A stretch of 36,216 nt of DNA. Source: Alphaproteobacteria bacterium. Lineage in GTDB: Bacteria > Pseudomonadota > Alphaproteobacteria > Thalassobaculales > Thalassobaculaceae. The DNA is taken from contig JANSYC010000037.1 in NCBI GenBank assembly GCA_024742605.1, positions 1 to 36,216 on the forward strand, written 5' to 3'. The notes below the pieces were generated by a model. It had not been told where the DNA came from, did no database searches, and saw only the letters and a list, made by a program, of their open reading frames with translations. The translations under genes were made by a program, and so were the position numbers. Shown in pieces: positions 8,737 through 16,792 of the stretch (the first letter of the stretch is position 1; each line of letters opens with the position of its first letter).

Positions 8737-10332
8737 CTATTCCGCCGCGGTGTTTCGGGTTGAGCCGTCTTCCAAGGCGAGAAACAGTGGCACGCCGGTC
8801 ATCGCCTCCGGTTGCTCGACTCCCATGAGCGCCAGCAAGGTCGGTGCGACATCGGCCAGCTTCCCCATACGTAGCTCCCGCCGTCCCTGCATCACCGCCT
8901 CCGGCGCGCCGAGCAGCATGGTGGGCACCAGATTGGTGGTGTGCGCGGTGTGGGGACCGTCCGTATCGGGGTCCACCATGGTCTCGCAATTGCCGTGATC
9001 GGCGGTCAGGAACATGGCACCGCCAGCCCGTGTGATCGCCGCCGCCACATCGCCGACGCAGGTGTCCACGGTCTCCACCGCCTTGATCGCCGCCTCCAGC
9101 GATCCGGTATGTCCCACCATGTCGGGATTCGCGAAATTGGCGACGATCAGATCGTAGGCTCCGGAGTCGATCGCTGCGACCAGTTTGTCTCGAAGTTCGG
9201 GCGCCGACATCTCCGGCTGAAGGTCGTACGTTCGCACCTTGGGCGACGGCACCATGATCCGGTCCTCGCCCTCGAAAACCTCCTCCCGCCCACCGTTGAG
9301 GAAAAAGGTGACGTGCGGATACTTTTCAGTCTCCGCGATCCGAAGCTGGGTTTTGCCGGCCACGGCCGTCACCTCGCCCAGGGTGTCGATCAGGTCGCTC
9401 GGCGGAAAGATGGTCTCCATCATCGGTGCCAATGCACTGGAATACTCCACCATGCCGGCGACCACCGCGAGCTTGGGGCTGCTCGACCGCACGAATCCAT
9501 CGAAGTCCGGGTCGATCAGGGCCGTCAGGATCTCCCGTGCCCGGTCGGCCCGAAAGTTCGCCATCACGATACCGTCACCGTCCCTGATCGGCACCCCCCC
9601 GCCGACCAGCGTCGGGGTGATGAACTCGTCGGTCTCGTCGCGGACATAGGCCGCCTCGATCGCAGCGACCGGGTTTTCGGCTGTCTGATCGGCGTCCGCC
9701 AGAACGATGGCCCGCCACGCAGCCTCGACCCGTTCCCAGCGCTTGTCCCGGTCCATGGCATAGAAGCGCCCGGTGACGCTGGCGATCCGCGCCGCGCCGT
9801 CCAGATCCGTCACGAAATCATGCATCTGAGCCGCAGCGCTGCGCGGCGGACAATCTCGACCATCCGTGAACACGTGCACCACGACCTCGACCCCGGTCTC
9901 GGCCAACACCTTCGCCAACGCCGCGACATGGCGCTGATGGCTGTGCACGCCCCCGGTCGAAACCAGGCCCATCAGGTGACAGGTCCCGCCGGTTTCCTTC
10001 AGCCGCGCGATTGTCAGCTTGACCGCCTCCAGGTCGCGAATCTCGTCGTTCTCGATGGCGGCGTCGATCCGGGGCAGATCCTGCAGCACCACCCGTCCGG
10101 CGCCTAGATTCATGTGGCCGACCTCGGAATTGCCCATCTGGCCATCCGGCAGGCCCACGAATCGCTCCGAGGCGTTCATGTAGCCATGCGGGCAGTCCCG
10201 CCACAGCCGGTCGACATTGGGGGTCTTGCCGAGCGCCACGGCATTGGCCGTGACGTCCTCGCGGTGGCCCCAGCCGTCAATGATGCACAGCAGAACGGGG
10301 CGCGGCGGTGTCTGGGAGAGCGTGTCTGTCAT
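8737..10332 (-). CDS. gpmI: 2,3-bisphosphoglycerate-independent phosphoglycerate mutase
   Basis: Interconverts 3- and 2-phosphoglycerate in glycolysis and gluconeogenesis, with two divalent metals (usually manganese) and a phosphoserine intermediate; cytoplasmic. Over 531 residues: metal-binding DGWG near the start (Asp19), the phosphorylated Ser69 in DGQMGNSEVGH, HVFTDGRD in the inserted phosphotransferase domain, and TADHGNCE for the second metal site near the C-terminus. The length is close to the family norm (510-530). I start at the ATG at 10332, which has AAAAGGGG upstream and begins just before the conserved core; the frame stays open for 27 further codons. It is the first gene of the gpmI-envC-ctpA block. 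Confidence 0.96.
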   Translation of the reverse strand: MTDTLSQTPPRPVLLCIIDGWGHREDVTANAVALGKTPNVDRLWRDCPHGYMNASERFVGLPDGQMGNSEVGHMNLGAGRVVLQDLPRIDAAIENDEIRDLEAVKLTIARLKETGGTCHLMGLVSTGGVHSHQRHVAALAKVLAETGVEVVVHVFTDGRDCPPRSAAAQMHDFVTDLDGAARIASVTGRFYAMDRDKRWERVEAAWRAIVLADADQTAENPVAAIEAAYVRDETDEFITPTLVGGGVPIRDGDGIVMANFRADRAREILTALIDPDFDGFVRSSSPKLAVVAGMVEYSSALAPMMETIFPPSDLIDTLGEVTAVAGKTQLRIAETEKYPHVTFFLNGGREEVFEGEDRIMVPSPKVRTYDLQPEMSAPELRDKLVAAIDSGAYDLIVANFANPDMVGHTGSLEAAIKAVETVDTCVGDVAAAITRAGGAMFLTADHGNCETMVDPDTDGPHTAHTTNLVPTMLLGAPEAVMQGRRELRMGKLADVAPTLLALMGVEQPEAMTGVPLFLALEDGSTRNTAAE

Positions 10333-10430
10333 ACCCCTTTTATACCGAACCCGACGGTCCAAGTCATGGGGGGCAGAGCGATAGGGCCTCCCGTGTCCGG
10401 ACGCCCCGCCCATCTCCAGAGACTACGGGG

Positions 10431-11021
10431 TCATGATCTGATCTTGCGGACCAGCGCCCAGGCCGGTGGCAGGACCGCGACGGCCAGAGCGGTCTTGAGA
10501 AGGGTTGCGGCCCAGAAGGGGGCAACGCCGAACTGGAAGGCTTTCTCCCAACCGATTAGGCCCTGGAGCCACAGCACGCCCAGACAGAAAATGGCGGCAT
10601 GGCCGAGACCAGCGGCGATCCCGCTCTTCAGCCAGGACCGATCCCATCCCCGTTCCGCCAGCACGCCGCAAAGCCACGCCCCGGCCAGGAAGCCGGCGAG
10701 ATATCCGCCGGTCGGCCCCATCATGTAGGCGAGGCCGATGCCCTTCTCGGGCGTGCCGGCGAACACCGGAAGCCCGATCGCCCCCTGCGCCAGATACAGC
10801 GCCACGGTTGCGGTGCCGAGGCGCGGTCCCAGGGCCATGCCGATGACCATGACGACGAATGTCTGCATGGTCATCGGCACCGGCCAGAACGGAATCTGGG
10901 TCTTCGCCGACAGGGTCAGCAGCAGGGATCCGGCAATCGCGATCCCGACATCCCTGAGAATGCGGCGCATGCGGTCGTCGGTCGGCAGGGCGGTATCGAG
11001 GAGGCTTGGAAAAGGGGTCAT
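10431..11021 (-). CDS. bioY: Biotin transporter BioY (S component)
   Basis: Membrane-embedded substrate-binding subunit that captures biotin, alone or with an energy-coupling AT module. The 196-residue protein is almost entirely hydrophobic, with about six membrane segments. It shows the BioY hallmarks: the early AKTQIPFWPVPMTMQT stretch and the central MMGPTGGYLAGF stretch. The ATG at 11021 is chosen because the family starts shortly before the first helix; the frame extends 33 codons further upstream without a convincing site. No bioM or bioN gene lies nearby. I looked for the alphaproteobacterial BioR box (TTATNNATAA type) in the 61-base upstream gap and did not see one. It may be read through from the TRAP-like gene upstream. 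Confidence 0.92.
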   Translation of the reverse strand: MTPFPSLLDTALPTDDRMRRILRDVGIAIAGSLLLTLSAKTQIPFWPVPMTMQTFVVMVIGMALGPRLGTATVALYLAQGAIGLPVFAGTPEKGIGLAYMMGPTGGYLAGFLAGAWLCGVLAERGWDRSWLKSGIAAGLGHAAIFCLGVLWLQGLIGWEKAFQFGVAPFWAATLLKTALAVAVLPPAWALVRKIRS

Positions 11022-11082
11022 CGGCTCGGTCCGATCCGGTTTTTGAAAGACATGGGATCGGTACGGGGGATAGCCGGAAGTG

Positions 11083-11661
11083 TCAATCAGCCGCCCGGCC
11101 AGCCCCGACCATCCGATCAAGGGTGACCCCGTCGCAAGCCGCCTCCAGAATGGCCACCTGCGCCCGCTCCAGCAGCCGAAACTTCGGCAGATTCACCAGA
11201 AGAAAAGCAGGTTCGACATCCGCGCCGACCGTCAGGCCGCACGGCATCAGGTGCACGTCACGGGGGGCGGTCAGATTGCGAAGCCGGTCCAGGCCGCCGC
11301 CGTCCAGCCACCCGAAATAACCGATCGGATCACGGTGCAGGTCTGGCGGGGACACCCCTTCAAGAGGCAGAAGATCCTGCGGCAGGACAGCGGCGCCGAC
11401 CGCGCCGATCGAGACGGCGCGGAACGTCTCGCCGGGCTTGGCGAGCTCTCCGGGTGCGAAGGCCTTCAGGCGCATCTCACCGTAGGTCATCCCGGCCACC
11501 CGGGCTTCGAGATCCCATGCGACCGCCCCCGACGCTTGCGAAGAGAACGCCTGGACGGTCCAGCGAACCCGGTCGGCACGGGCCGGATCGGGCATGAGAA
11601 GCAAGGCGGCCGCCGTGAAAAGCCCCCCGAGAAGAGCGGTCTGGTGCAGTGTTGGTCTCAC
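11083..11661 (-). CDS. Shortened TRAP-type (DctP-like) solute-binding protein, possibly decaying
   Basis: A 192-residue exported protein with a clear signal peptide ending PDPARA at about residue 29. The mature part resembles TRAP solute receptors in pieces: a segment containing KAFAPGELAKPGETFRAV matches the conserved early region of DctP proteins. GGLDRLRNLTAP resembles the 'G.l..w.e.ya..' strand, and AQVAILEAAC matches the late helix usually written 'yqai.eAAc'. Full receptors have about 330-360 residues, so the centre and the C-terminal end seem to be missing. No TRAP permease genes lie beside it. The GTG at 11661 gives the best signal peptide; a GTG at 11700 is in frame. It could be a degenerate receptor or a distinct short binding protein; the family match is from memory. 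Confidence 0.55.
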   Translation of the reverse strand: MRPTLHQTALLGGLFTAAALLLMPDPARADRVRWTVQAFSSQASGAVAWDLEARVAGMTYGEMRLKAFAPGELAKPGETFRAVSIGAVGAAVLPQDLLPLEGVSPPDLHRDPIGYFGWLDGGGLDRLRNLTAPRDVHLMPCGLTVGADVEPAFLLVNLPKFRLLERAQVAILEAACDGVTLDRMVGAGRAAD

Positions 11662-11768
11662 CCGAGCCCCGTCCGATCCTTGCCAAAGTATGACAGTCAC
11701 CTAAGCCTGACCGCCTGCGCAAGCCCAGACGAGCCAGCGTCAGTCTATTATTCGGATCTACAATTTTC

Positions 11769-11781
11769 GCTCCATCGGAGC
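11769..11781. promoter_or_regulatory. Short inverted repeat in the AT-rich divergent region
   Basis: GCTCC-ATC-GGAGC has 5-base arms and a 3-base loop. It is not followed by a T run on either strand, so it is not an obvious terminator. It sits between the divergent TRAP-like gene and the haem c protein gene and could be an operator; the short arms make chance quite possible. Confidence 0.2.
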
Positions 11782-11809
11782 ACCATCAAAAAACTACCTT
11801 AAAATGTAT

Positions 11810-11838
11810 TTGTTATCACAATTTTATCGCTTTAGACT
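11810..11838 (+). promoter_or_regulatory. Candidate sigma-70 promoter for the haem c protein gene
   Basis: TTGTTA (11810-11815) and TAGACT (11833-11838) are separated by 17 bases in a notably AT-rich stretch. Each box matches the consensus at four of six positions. Transcription would begin near 11845, giving a leader of about 30 bases before the ATG at 11874. Read by eye only. Confidence 0.35.
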
Positions 11839-11873
11839 TGCTGCCGTCCACATCAGAAAGGGAGGGATGGAGT

Positions 11874-13436
11874 ATGAGAAAACTCATAATGATGGCTGCC
11901 GGTGCGGCCTTGTTGGCCGGATCCGCGCAGGCGCAAACCAATTTGCCGAGCAACGTCAAACCAACATGTACCGTCGACAGCCAGACGTTCGACGGGTGGA
12001 AAGACGGCACGGTTATCACCCCTGCAAACAGCACCACGTTCGATGATTCGACGGATTGCAATTTCTATATCTGGGGCGCGCGGATGTTCCTCTGGCTGAC
12101 ATCGGAGTTGTCCGCGACCGACAAGACGCTGGTCTACAACTCCGATGTCATGCTGGACGTGGTCACCGACCCCGACAATACGGACAATTTCAACTTCGTC
12201 GCTCTGGAGTCGGATTCAGGGGACGTCTCGCAATTCGCACCTCGCAAGGAGAAGAGCGACGACGAAACCGGCACCGCACAGACCGGCCCCGACCAGGGCG
12301 TTCTGATCGCCCCGAACGGTGGCGGCGACAACGACGGCACCATCGTGTTCTACGGGGTCAAGGCCAACAATGTGTACGCCTATTATGCAAGCGGCGTGCA
12401 GGATCCCGACTCCGGCTTCAGCGCCGATATGAAGAATTATTTCCCGACGACCGAGGCCGACCTCGGCGTGATCAGGGCATACGCGAAGAAAGCTTTCAGG
12501 GTTGACGAGATCACCGCCGCTGATGCGCTGACCATGGAGATCAAAACCTCTTGGGTGGAAGCGTCCACCTTGCCGAACGGCGGCGCCGACTACATCACAG
12601 TTGATGCCAGGATCGACACGTTCGACAAAAGCGACACCACCCATAAATCCTGGCCGCAGAACCCGGCGGGCGACGATGTAACGACCAAGATGGCCCTGGT
12701 GGGCATGCACGTGGTCGGATCTGCCAAGAACCATCCTGAAATGATCTGGGCCACCTTCGAGCACGTGAACAACGCGCCTCAGAACAGCTACGTCTATATC
12801 GCAGAGTACGACCTGTCGGAGAGGATCACGCTGACCTGGCTCCAGCCGGTCGGATATGACGGCAACGGAGGCAAGACCTGGACCTTCAACGCGGATCCCT
12901 CCGTCTCATCGAACGACCTTCCGGTCCAGCAGGTGATCGAACGCCAGTCATCGGCCAGCACCGGCATCGTTGCCGATACCGGCCAGACCATCGGACCGAA
13001 CACGGTGGTGCGGATCAATCCCTGGGGCGATCACTGGTCAACACTAATGCCACCCGAGGAGATCTCCTTCGATTACTCGAGCTCCAACCACATCACGCGG
13101 GCGACGGACCTGATCTCGCTCAACCGGTCGATCATCGGCAACCTGAAATCCGGCGACGCCACCGACGTCCGCACCAACTACATTCAGACCGGCAGCATCT
13201 GGAGCGACGGCGGCAAGGACAATATCCCGACCAGTGGTGCCGACCCGGAGTTGCGAGGAAACCTGCGTCTGGCGAACTCCACAATGGAGACCTTCCACCA
13301 GTACCCGGACGGTCAGGACAACCACTATCCGCAGAACTGCTTCGGCTGCCACTATGTCGATGCCTCCGACACCAACAAGACCGATGTCAGTCATATCTTC
13401 GACTCGATGAACCCGTTGGTGCCGCCGCTCCAATAG
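11874..13436 (+). CDS. Exported protein with a single C-terminal haem c motif, function unknown
   Basis: 520 residues. A signal peptide (MRKLIMM..., cleavage after AQA at residue 20) sends it to the periplasm. The mature chain is acidic, rich in Asp, Asn and Thr, and looks like a beta-rich fold. It contains one CxxCH at 489-493 (CFGCH, DNA 13338-13352), 28 residues from the end. The only other cysteines are C32 and C62, which could form a disulfide. The stretch MALVGMHVVGSAKNHPEMIWATFEHVNN reminds me of uncharacterised cytochrome-like proteins with a late CxxCH, but I cannot name a family. The ATG at 11874 follows GGAGGGATGGAG. The gene has its own terminator downstream and looks monocistronic. 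A redox or electron-transfer role is inference. Confidence 0.75.
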   Translation: MRKLIMMAAGAALLAGSAQAQTNLPSNVKPTCTVDSQTFDGWKDGTVITPANSTTFDDSTDCNFYIWGARMFLWLTSELSATDKTLVYNSDVMLDVVTDPDNTDNFNFVALESDSGDVSQFAPRKEKSDDETGTAQTGPDQGVLIAPNGGGDNDGTIVFYGVKANNVYAYYASGVQDPDSGFSADMKNYFPTTEADLGVIRAYAKKAFRVDEITAADALTMEIKTSWVEASTLPNGGADYITVDARIDTFDKSDTTHKSWPQNPAGDDVTTKMALVGMHVVGSAKNHPEMIWATFEHVNNAPQNSYVYIAEYDLSERITLTWLQPVGYDGNGGKTWTFNADPSVSSNDLPVQQVIERQSSASTGIVADTGQTIGPNTVVRINPWGDHWSTLMPPEEISFDYSSSNHITRATDLISLNRSIIGNLKSGDATDVRTNYIQTGSIWSDGGKDNIPTSGADPELRGNLRLANSTMETFHQYPDGQDNHYPQNCFGCHYVDASDTNKTDVSHIFDSMNPLVPPLQ

Positions 13437-13459
13437 CTGCGCGCGACGGGATCGCCACG

Positions 13460-13494
13460 CCGCCCACCCCTCACCGGGGCGGGCGGTTTTCTTT
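13460..13494 (+). terminator. Rho-independent terminator after the haem c protein gene
   Basis: An 11-base stem (13460-13470 with 13476-13486, one A-C mismatch) closes a 5-base TCACC loop and is followed immediately by TTTTCTTT. It begins 24 bases after the stop codon. It is the clearest terminator in the window. Confidence 0.88.
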
Positions 13495-13560
13495 CGGCAC
13501 TGCGTTGACCCGCCCAGACCCCCGTCGCACAGTTCGCCCGGTTTCACGATGGAGGCGGAG

Positions 13561-15015
13561 ATGGGCGGCAAGACGGTGATCCGGGGATGCGATTGGGCAG
13601 TCACCTGGAATGCGGGCGGCGGGACTGACGGCAGCGGCGGTCACACTTACGCGCACGGCGTCGACGTGGCGTTCGAGGACGGCGTGCTGATCCATGTCGG
13701 GCCGAACTACACCGGCGATGCCGATATCGAGGTGGACGGCTCCGGCCGCATGGTGATGCCCGGCTTCGTCGACATCCACTCCCATCCCAGCTCCGAGCCC
13801 GGCAACAAGGGGCTGAACGAGGAACTGGGATCGCCCAAGCTCGGTCAGTCCGGGCTCTACGAATACATGCCGGTCTTCCGGATGCTTCCGGAGGGGGCGC
13901 CGCACGCCACCCGTTTCGCCATCTGGGAAATGCTGAAAAGCGGGGTGACGACGTTCTGCGATCTGTCCGGCAACCGGGAGAACTGGGTCGACGAGGTCGC
14001 GGATACCGGCATTCGCGGGGTGCTGTGTCCGATGTACCGCTCGGCAGTCTGGTCGACCAAGAACGGCCATTCGGTGGTCTATGACTGGGACGAAGCGATG
14101 GGAGAGCGCGGCCTGGAAAGCGCCTGCGCGCTGATCGACGCGGCGGACCGGCACCCGTCCGGGCGGATGTCCGGCATGATGGGGCCGTCGCAGATCGACA
14201 CTTGCACGCCCGCGCTCATCCAGGCCAGCAAGGCAGAGGCCGAGCGTCGCGGCATCACGATGCAGATTCACGCCGCCCAGTCGATCGTCGAGTTCAATGA
14301 GATGACCGGCCGGCACGGCATGACCCCGATCGAATGGTTGGACGACATCGGCGTTCTGACCTCGGGCACGATCATCGGCCACGGCATCTTCCTGAACGAC
14401 CATCCCTGGGTGCATTGGCCGAACGCCAACGATTTCGAGCGTCTGGTCGCGTCCGGCACAGCCGTCGCCCATTGTCCGAACGTATTCTGGCGCCGGGGTA
14501 TCGCGCTGAACCATGTCGGCCGCTACATGAGCGCGGGCATTCCGCTGGGCTTGGGGACCGATACCTTCCCCCACAACTTTCTCCATGAACTGGAGATCGC
14601 GATGGTGGCCGGGCGCCTGATGGCCGGCACCTTCGATCAGGCCACCACGGAACAGCTGTTCTGGGCCGGAACCGTCGGCGGCGCGCGGGCGATCAGGCGC
14701 GACGATATCGGCAAGCTGGAGGTCGGCTGCAAGGCCGATCTGGTGCTGGTCGACCTGACGCATCCCTACATGCAGCCGATGCGCGATCCGATCCGCAGCC
14801 TGCTGTACTCGGCGGGAGACCGGGCGATCACCGACGTCTTCGTCGACGGAACGCGGGTCGTCGACGGCGGTGAGGTCCGGACCATCGATATCGAGGCGAC
14901 CGCCGCAAAACTGAACGAGTTTCAGAAGGTTACGATCTCCGGCGTCCGTAAGCGGGATTGGGCCGGCCGCGGGATCGAGGACTTGGCGCCGATGGTGCTC
15001 CCCACCTCAGACTAG
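13561..15015 (+). CDS. Metal-dependent amidohydrolase of the deaminase/chlorohydrolase type (AtzA/TrzN/SAH deaminase-like)
   Basis: 484 residues: a small beta-sandwich at both ends with a TIM barrel between. The metal ligands expected for the family are visible: H73 and H75 in VDIHSHP, H237 in MQIHAAQS, H274 in IIGHGIF, and D334 in GLGTDTFPHN. Relatives remove amino or chloro groups from nucleobase- or triazine-like rings, or deaminate S-adenosylhomocysteine; the substrate here is open. The ATG at 13561 has GGAGG five bases upstream, whereas the in-frame ATG at 13549 has no ribosome site, so the shorter start is preferred. It sits downstream of a terminator and is probably transcribed on its own. 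It converges on the subtilase gene at 15032. Confidence 0.88.
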   Translation: MGGKTVIRGCDWAVTWNAGGGTDGSGGHTYAHGVDVAFEDGVLIHVGPNYTGDADIEVDGSGRMVMPGFVDIHSHPSSEPGNKGLNEELGSPKLGQSGLYEYMPVFRMLPEGAPHATRFAIWEMLKSGVTTFCDLSGNRENWVDEVADTGIRGVLCPMYRSAVWSTKNGHSVVYDWDEAMGERGLESACALIDAADRHPSGRMSGMMGPSQIDTCTPALIQASKAEAERRGITMQIHAAQSIVEFNEMTGRHGMTPIEWLDDIGVLTSGTIIGHGIFLNDHPWVHWPNANDFERLVASGTAVAHCPNVFWRRGIALNHVGRYMSAGIPLGLGTDTFPHNFLHELEIAMVAGRLMAGTFDQATTEQLFWAGTVGGARAIRRDDIGKLEVGCKADLVLVDLTHPYMQPMRDPIRSLLYSAGDRAITDVFVDGTRVVDGGEVRTIDIEATAAKLNEFQKVTISGVRKRDWAGRGIEDLAPMVLPTSD

Positions 15016-15031
15016 ACGCACAACATCACAA

Positions 15032-16684
15032 TCAGATCGCATCGTTCCTGGCGGCGGCGAGGACGGCGTCCGACCAGGCCGCTGCCGGATCGGCGCCGGC
15101 AAACGGATCCACCTGTAGCGCCGCAACATCCGCGGTTGCGCCCGACGCGACCGAGAGCGTGTAGGATCCCGTATAGAACAAGTACCCGTCGACCTTCAGA
15201 TAATGAGTTCCCGAGGTCGTGGGCGTAAAAACCAGATACGCGTCCTGCCCCACACCGTCGTCCCAGTTCCCGGAAATGTACCCGCCGTTTGAGTCGTAGA
15301 CATACAGATTGGGGTCGAACAGCGTGCCACCCCCAGACGCCGCACCTCGCGCCTCGATCACCACGGTCTCGCCAGCCGTCAAGTAGGTTCTGTAGGCATC
15401 GATGTCGTCGCTCGTAACGGTGCCCGTTACGGCTTGATCGACTCCGACATATCCGCTCGTCGAAATCGTCGACGGCAAATCGGTCGCCCCCTCGGACGTG
15501 GCGTTGATGCTCGACGCGACACCGCCGGTCGAGCGTCCCTCAAAATATCCGATCTGAATGTAATGTCGGGTGGCCGCGTCGGCATCCGAGCCGAATGCGC
15601 TCTGCAGGTCGGCATGCGCGGCCAGGTAGGCCTCCCCGTCGAAGCTGATACCACGCCCTTCGGTCCGGCCCGCTGAGAGGTAATGCAGGCTGCCACCTGT
15701 CCGGTCGTCGCCGAGAATGGCGATAAGGTCCCCGTGGGACGCAACGTATTCGAGGCCGTCGAAGGTGACATCTCGTCCTTCCCAAACCCCGGCATCGATC
15801 AGGTGCGCGCGGGCGGCCCCGGCATCCATGCCGAACGCCGCGCGCAGGTCGTCATAGGACGCAAGGTACTCAAATCCGCTGAAGTTCGGGTCGATATACT
15901 TGGAGAAAAGATATTCCACCGATCCCGTATGCGTGTGCAGAAAATAGGTTGTGCTCCCATCTGCCGGGTCGATGGCGGACCGGGGGCCGGCCCCGCCGAG
16001 CTGAAGCACGTCAACGGCTTCATCGTAGTTTAGCCGTCTATCCAGAATCGTTTCCGAATAGGCCTGTGCGGTCGCGACAGTGGCCGCGACCTGCGGCGCC
16101 GCGAAGCTGGTTCCGTAGTCACCGTTGGCCGGGTAATTTTCGCCGTCCGCGAGGACAACGATGTCGGACGGGTTGTTGTTCGAGAACCCGGTGGGATTGC
16201 CCGCGCCGTCATGGCTGCCGACCGCGATCACATTCGACAGCCGTGCGGGGAAAATCGCGTTCTCGACCATCAAGTGATTGCCGTAATTCCCGCTTGCCGC
16301 CACACCGATAATGCCACGGGCTTCCAGGAGGTCGAGACGGGCCACCGTGGTCGCGACCGGATAATTTCCACCCCAGCTCATGTTCACGGCCCCGATCTTG
16401 TAGCCGGAGTCATGTAAGTTGATCAGCTGGGTGAGTGACGAGTTAATCGCCCTGTACGAAAAGAACCCGCCACCATTGTTGGACACCTGCAGATCGATCC
16501 GTTCCAAGTCAACATTGGTGTACTCGATTGCAGTCGCCACGGACGTTCCATGGGACGTCAAACGCGATCCATCGGTATCGTTATTGCCGTAGTAGTAGTC
16601 GTACTCATACATGTTCGCGCCGTAAACGGCCTCGAACTCATCGGTTACCCCACTATCGATGATTCCAACCGACCAAACGCCCAA
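15032..16684 (-). CDS. Subtilisin-like serine protease (S8) with three 40-residue repeats and a PPC domain
   Basis: 550 residues. The catalytic domain (1 to about 215) has the full triad: Asp10 in IIDSGV, His45 in SHGTSVA and Ser193 in YGTSFAAP, with Asn133 in AASGNYG as the oxyanion residue. Three repeats follow at about 271-304, 311-344 and 351-384, each of the form 'YLA..aDL..afG.d...a..HY...G..EGR' with an exact 40-residue period. A pre-peptidase C-terminal (PPC) beta-sandwich lies at about 415-520. Start: the frame opens only 8 codons upstream, after a TAG, and holds no ATG or GTG there, so the TTG at 16684 (GGGGG about 7 bases upstream) is used. This leaves no room for a signal peptide or propeptide. 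It is either an enzyme exported by another route, or a gene with a lost 5' end. Confidence 0.82.
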   Translation of the reverse strand: MGVWSVGIIDSGVTDEFEAVYGANMYEYDYYYGNNDTDGSRLTSHGTSVATAIEYTNVDLERIDLQVSNNGGGFFSYRAINSSLTQLINLHDSGYKIGAVNMSWGGNYPVATTVARLDLLEARGIIGVAASGNYGNHLMVENAIFPARLSNVIAVGSHDGAGNPTGFSNNNPSDIVVLADGENYPANGDYGTSFAAPQVAATVATAQAYSETILDRRLNYDEAVDVLQLGGAGPRSAIDPADGSTTYFLHTHTGSVEYLFSKYIDPNFSGFEYLASYDDLRAAFGMDAGAARAHLIDAGVWEGRDVTFDGLEYVASHGDLIAILGDDRTGGSLHYLSAGRTEGRGISFDGEAYLAAHADLQSAFGSDADAATRHYIQIGYFEGRSTGGVASSINATSEGATDLPSTISTSGYVGVDQAVTGTVTSDDIDAYRTYLTAGETVVIEARGAASGGGTLFDPNLYVYDSNGGYISGNWDDGVGQDAYLVFTPTTSGTHYLKVDGYLFYTGSYTLSVASGATADVAALQVDPFAGADPAAAWSDAVLAAARNDAI

Positions 16685-16716
16685 AATCGCGCCCCCACGC
16701 TCAACCTAAGCGAGGG

Positions 16717-16722
16717 AGTATA
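16717..16722 (-). promoter_or_regulatory. Possible -10 element (TATACT) upstream of the subtilase gene
   Basis: On the minus strand TATACT lies 33 bases before the TTG start and matches the -10 consensus at five of six positions. No recognisable -35 box stands 16-18 bases further upstream, so this is only a weak hint of a promoter. Confidence 0.2.
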
Positions 16723-16792
16723 GGGCAATCGAATAAGTTCGGTAGTAGGTATGTACCGAAACAGCCTGCGCCTGTGGACGGCCGGTCCTCGA

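Noticed and set aside
10333-10430. Promoter TATAAA just upstream of gpmI
   Set aside because: It lies within about ten bases of the start codon and overlaps the ribosome site, and no -35 box is suitably placed.
13471-14763. 430-codon minus-strand frame opposite the amidohydrolase
   Set aside because: Antisense to a gene with all metal ligands in place, and it runs into the terminator at 13460-13494.
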